The translations under genes were made by a program, and so were the position numbers. A stretch of DNA of 13,384 nt from Candidatus Rokuibacteriota bacterium (lineage in GTDB: Bacteria; Methylomirabilota; Methylomirabilia; Rokubacteriales; CSP1-6), in assembly GCA_003220195.1 (NCBI GenBank), contig QHRT01000133.1, forward strand, positions 1 to 13,384. Direction: 5' to 3'. Of this stretch, positions 11,786-13,384 are shown piece by piece. Position 1 is the first letter of the stretch; every line of letters begins with the position of its first letter. The notes below the pieces were generated by a model. It was given only the letters and a program-made list of their open reading frames with translations. It was not told where the DNA came from and searched no databases.

Positions 11786-13162
11786 ATGACGGATCAGGCC
11801 CCCTTCATCGAGCGACGACAGCGGTTCGCCGAGGCGATCGGCGACGCCGTGGCGATCGTGCCCGCGGCCGGCGAGGTGCGCCGGAACAGCGACGTGCACT
11901 ACGAGTTCCGGCAGGACTCCGACTTCTTCTTCCTCACCGGGTTCGACGAGCCCGACGCCGTGGCGGTCCTCAATCCGACGCACGCGAAGGAACGCTACGT
12001 GCTCTTCGTGCGCCCGCGCGATCGGGAGATGGAGATCTGGAACGGCCTTCGCGCCGGCGCCGAGGGCGCGGTCCGGGACTACGGCGCCGATGCCGCGTAC
12101 CCGATCGACCAGCTCGACGAGAAGCTGCGCGAGTACGTCGTCGATCGGTCCGCGATCGTCTATCGCCTGGGCAATCCGCAGTTCGACGGCCGCATCATCC
12201 GCCTGGTGGAGTTCGCGCGCGCGGTGCGCACGCGGAGCCGGCCGGCGCCGGTGCGGATCGAGGATCCCGGGCCGATCGTGCACGAGCTGCGGCTCCGGCG
12301 CTCTCCGGCCGAGCTCGCGCGCCACCGTCGCGCGTGCGAGATCAGCCGCGACGCCCACATCGAGGCCATGCGGTACGCACGTCCGGGCCTCCTCGAGTAC
12401 GAGGTGCAGGCGGCGCTCGAGTTCGTGTTTCGCGTGTCGGGCTCGCCGCGCAACGGGTACCCCTCCATCGTCGCGTCGGGGCCGAATGCGTGCATCCTGC
12501 ACTACACCGAAAACCGCCGGCGGATGGAGGACGGCGACCTGCTCCTGATCGACGCCGGGTGCGAGTACGGCTACCACTCTGCCGACATCACGCGCACATT
12601 CCCGGTCAACGGACGGTTCACGGCGCCGCAGCGAGCGATCTACGAGATCGTGCTGCGCGCGCAGCTGGCCGGCATCGCCGCGGGGCAGGCCGGTGTCCGC
12701 TACGAGAAGATCCACGAGACCGCGAAGAAAGAGTTGACCGCCGGGCTGATCGACCTCGGGCTCTTGCCGCGCGGCCTCGACGAGTCGCTCGCGATGCACC
12801 ACTACCGCGAGTTCTACATGCACGGCACGGGACACTGGCTCGGCATGGACGTGCACGACGTCGGTTCCGAGCGCGAGTCCGCGACGTTCTCCCTCCGCGA
12901 GTACAGCGAGGAGGAGATGTATTCGCGTCGCCAGCTGCTCGGCGCCGCCGCCGCCCGGCGGCTCGAGGAGGAAGAGAAGGCGAAGGCGGAGAAGATCGTC
13001 CATCCGATTCCGCGCGAGTTCCGCGGCATCGGCATTCGCATCGAAGACGACGTGCTGGTCACGACGGACGGCGTCGAGGTCTTGACCGCCGGCACGCCGA
13101 AAGCGATCGACGAGGTCGAGCGCGTGTGCGCGGAGCCGCCGCGCTTGCCGCGTCGGAGCTGA
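11786..13162 (+). CDS. M24-family Xaa-Pro aminopeptidase-like protein with an altered metal site
   Basis: A 458-residue homologue of PepP, which removes N-terminal residues preceding proline using a two-metal centre. Residues 1-165 are the aminopeptidase P N-terminal domain (DSDFFFLTGFDEPDAV, 44-59) and 170-440 the pita-bread catalytic domain. Expected residues seen are H239 (ILHYTEN), D256 (LLLIDAGCEYG), D267 (HSADITRTFP), H350 (HGTGHWLGMDVHDVG), H357 and E420 (GIGIRIEDD). The segment that in PepP reads like EPGMVLTVEPGLYI and supplies the other metal-binding Glu is absent. Residues 361-412 are instead a 52-residue charged stretch (EEEM, RRLEEEEKAKAEK), where PepP has about 34. No other frame encodes the missing motif. 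Activity is therefore doubtful or changed. The ATG at 11786 is probably leaderless. It is divergent from the binding-protein array and convergent with another binding protein. Confidence 0.85.
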   Translation: MTDQAPFIERRQRFAEAIGDAVAIVPAAGEVRRNSDVHYEFRQDSDFFFLTGFDEPDAVAVLNPTHAKERYVLFVRPRDREMEIWNGLRAGAEGAVRDYGADAAYPIDQLDEKLREYVVDRSAIVYRLGNPQFDGRIIRLVEFARAVRTRSRPAPVRIEDPGPIVHELRLRRSPAELARHRRACEISRDAHIEAMRYARPGLLEYEVQAALEFVFRVSGSPRNGYPSIVASGPNACILHYTENRRRMEDGDLLLIDAGCEYGYHSADITRTFPVNGRFTAPQRAIYEIVLRAQLAGIAAGQAGVRYEKIHETAKKELTAGLIDLGLLPRGLDESLAMHHYREFYMHGTGHWLGMDVHDVGSERESATFSLREYSEEEMYSRRQLLGAAAARRLEEEEKAKAEKIVHPIPREFRGIGIRIEDDVLVTTDGVEVLTAGTPKAIDEVERVCAEPPRLPRRS

Positions 13163-13163
13163 G

Positions 13164-13211
13164 AGCTCGTGAAACACTCGAAGGCTACGCGCTCGATTGT
13201 TTCCACGAGCT
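13164..13211 (+). terminator. Hairpin between convergent genes, likely bidirectional terminator
   Basis: AGCTCGTG (13164-13171) pairs with CACGAGCT (13204-13211), and AAACA (13172-13176) with TGTTT (13198-13202). This makes a 13-bp stem with a single bulged C at 13203. Part of the 21-nt loop can pair further. The hairpin fills the 53-bp gap between the peptidase stop (13162) and the stop of the minus-strand binding-protein fragment (13216). There is no strong T-tract, so the terminator role rests on structure and position. Confidence 0.55.
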
Positions 13212-13215
13212 GAGC

Positions 13216-13384
13216 TTACTTCGTCTTCAGCTTCACATCCTCGTACGGCGCCGAGAAGATGTACCCGGCGACGAGCCCGATGCCCGACTCTTCGACTCTC
13301 GGCCCGAGACCGTTCAGCGGAACGTTCTGCCAGATCGGCGCGACCACGACCTTCTCGTAGACGAGCTGCTGGATGCGATGCAGG
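13216..13384 (-). CDS. C-terminus of another family-5 ABC-transporter solute-binding protein (partial)
   Basis: The minus strand is open from the window edge to a TAA at 13216-13218, giving 55 residues: LHRIQQLVYEKVVVAPIW, then NGLGPRVEESGIGLVAG, then FSAPYEDVKLKTK. The pattern (a helix ending in RIQQLVYE, then an aromatic strand, and PYEDVKLK at the very end) matches the C-terminal tail of extracellular solute-binding protein family 5. The sequence is clearly different from the three tandem paralogues, which end in ALWL-E/D-K/R. The rest of the gene lies beyond the window. With the array, it means binding-protein genes flank the M24 peptidase on both sides, again suggesting peptide or amino-compound uptake. 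Confidence 0.7.
   Translation of the reverse strand, partial: LHRIQQLVYEKVVVAPIWQNVPLNGLGPRVEESGIGLVAGYIFSAPYEDVKLKTK

Noticed and set aside
8340..11789. A + strand open reading frame of over 1100 codons antisense to the solute-binding protein array
   Set aside because: It is Arg/Val/Glu/Asp-rich with no recognisable fold, repeats itself only because the three opposite genes are paralogues, and is explained by strong third-position GC bias leaving the antisense frame free of stops.
11723..13177. 484-codon minus-strand frame antisense to the M24 peptidase
   Set aside because: The + strand product shows a full M24 architecture; the antisense product is a compositional shadow.

Overview
The window is high-GC, gene-dense bacterial chromosome, with almost every base inside a gene and gaps of only 2-90 bp. 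The gene content suggests a free-living, probably Gram-negative soil or subsurface bacterium: several family-5 ABC-transporter solute-binding proteins with twin-arginine signals and no lipobox cysteine, luciferase-like (LLM) flavin oxidoreductases, and a VapBC toxin-antitoxin pair. The style resembles Rokubacteria/Methylomirabilota-type genomes. That placement is an impression from protein style, not a demonstrated assignment.

Layout, left to right. (1) Bases 1-136 are the tail of an unrecognised + strand gene. (2) A vapBC operon (229-896, +) follows, with two adjacent perfect palindromes over its promoter and start codon. (3) A two-gene minus-strand operon holds an LLM oxidoreductase of the YhbW/MsnO8 type (2822-1782) and the Nudix NAD(H) diphosphatase NudC (1776-904). 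(4) A second LLM oxidoreductase, of the limonene-monooxygenase-like group, is divergent from it (2892-4058, +). (5) A long minus-strand gene (6874-4061) encodes a duplicated membrane domain, a spermidine-synthase-like domain and C-terminal TPR repeats. (6) Upstream of it on the same strand lies a tandem array of three paralogous family-5 solute-binding proteins (11726-10092, 10082-8460, 8449-6862), spaced 9-10 bp apart with no permease or ATPase in the window. The last copy is a pseudogene: about 35 nt are missing, which shifts the frame, and its stop codon is also gone, so its frame runs into the membrane/spermidine-synthase gene. (7) Divergent from the array is an Xaa-Pro aminopeptidase-like M24 gene (11786-13162, +) whose segment carrying one metal-binding glutamate is replaced by an unrelated charged stretch. 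(8) The window ends in the C-terminus of a fourth, more distant solute-binding protein (minus strand).

Functionally, the right half looks like uptake and possible hydrolysis of peptides or other organic solutes: several periplasmic binding proteins flanking a putative proline peptidase. The left half pairs flavin-dependent oxidoreductases with a nicotinamide-nucleotide hydrolase. I see no clear new defence or mobile system. The observations most worth checking are a shared TAnnAT-N7-ATG arrangement (a leaderless-transcription signature) at three independent gene starts, the vapBC twin palindrome, the decaying binding-protein copy, and the M24 protein lacking a metal ligand. There are no tRNA or rRNA genes, CRISPR arrays or insertion sequences that I can see.
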